DNA from: Dryococelus australis
Lineage: Eukaryota > Arthropoda > Insecta > Phasmatodea > Phasmatidae
DNA length: 64,000 nucleotides
NCBI GenBank assembly: GCA_029891345.1
Contig: CM057005.1
Location: 62,707,760 to 62,771,759 of the forward strand
Direction: 5' to 3'
Positions 63,676 through 64,000 of this stretch are shown piece by piece (within the stretch, counting starts at the first letter, position 1; each line of letters starts with the position of its first letter). The notes beneath the pieces were generated by a model, which searched no databases, was not told where the DNA came from, and saw only the letters and a program-made list of their open reading frames with translations. Made by a program: the position numbers and the translations under genes.

Positions 63676-63710
63676 CTATACACTATTCATGGTAAGTGAG
63701 CACTTTTAAA
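63676..63710. mobile_element. Possible MITE copy D, one end only
   Basis: CTATACACTATTCATGGTAA then GTGAGCACTTTTAAAAG matches the terminal repeat of copies A-C. The following sequence does not match B or C, and the window ends before a partner could appear. Confidence 0.45.
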
Positions 63711-63965
63711 AGTCCTCTCATTTGGAATAAATATGATGCATGACGTACCAGGAATGTATACTCACTTGTCTGACACAGTAGAGGGTTTCCAACTTTTTTG
63801 CTAGAAGTTATGCAGGCACTTCTATAATGTTGGGGTTTCAGTTCTGATGGGGCACTGGTGCCTTCCCATTATATAGAACTGGCCAGGTTGCTGTGCAGCA
63901 GGTCATAAATTCAGGTGTGGGTAGAACAATTCTACGCTTGGGTGCCACTGGTTTCTTGGCGATAC

Positions 63966-64000
63966 CTGGGCGACAGATTGCTGGAGTGGTGTCTGTGCTG
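63966..64000 (-). CDS. Candidate upstream exon of gene 2 (partial)
   Basis: At the window edge the - strand is open (STDTTPAICRP) up to a donor-like CCCAG|GTATCG in phase 1, which would complete a GAT codon with the 56262 exon. The + strand is also open here, so this is only a suggestion. Confidence 0.2.

Overview
This is a eukaryotic window, most likely from an arthropod with a large, repeat-laden genome. The reasons are AT-rich sequence with GT-AG introns of up to about 10.6 kb, five copies of a tRNA-derived SINE, relics of Tc1/mariner, hAT-like, BEL/Pao and Ty3/Gypsy elements, long microsatellites and poly-G/C runs, and one gene whose protein resembles the DM4/12 family, which is known mainly from arthropods. 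I cannot name the species. There are no operons, no CRISPR arrays and no functional RNA genes that I can defend.

The best host gene lies on the + strand at 33311-52341. Five exons can be joined with matching phases and no stop into a secreted protein of about 308 residues. It has a signal peptide, a basic linker, a C-x5-C plus C-x6-C cysteine layout like DM4/12 proteins, and a poly(A) signal 129 bases past the stop. Its introns have absorbed a hAT-like element, a SINE, a MITE-like element and a broken Gypsy element (intron 1), and an LTR-like block, a Tc1 relic and a 92-nt hairpin (intron 2). A second, unidentified gene probably runs toward it on the - strand. Its last three exons (56262-56153, 56049-55974, 53525-53449) join in phase and end about 1 kb from the first gene, so the two would be convergent. 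A 444-nt pure purine run sits in its last intron.

Left region (1-10 kb): a minisatellite-bearing ORF and a zinc-finger ORF, CA/CT arrays, a 529-bp deleted Tc1 element beside a (TA)n array, and a degenerate dispersed-repeat array. Middle region (10-33 kb): candidate - strand exons at 10.3, 12.9 and 30.7 kb, two transposase relics (14.4-16.9 kb), a MITE family sharing a GTGAGCACTTT terminal motif, a 653-bp inverted-repeat element packed with CTATC/GATAG motifs, and three SINEs. Right region (53-64 kb): gene 2, a pogo-like element with a 98-bp perfect duplication, a 5'-truncated BEL/Pao pol (58.5-61.3 kb), and a mariner relic (62.1-63.0 kb).

Most of the window is therefore mobile-element debris around one well supported and one partly supported gene. 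All domain assignments were made by eye from translated motifs, not by database search.
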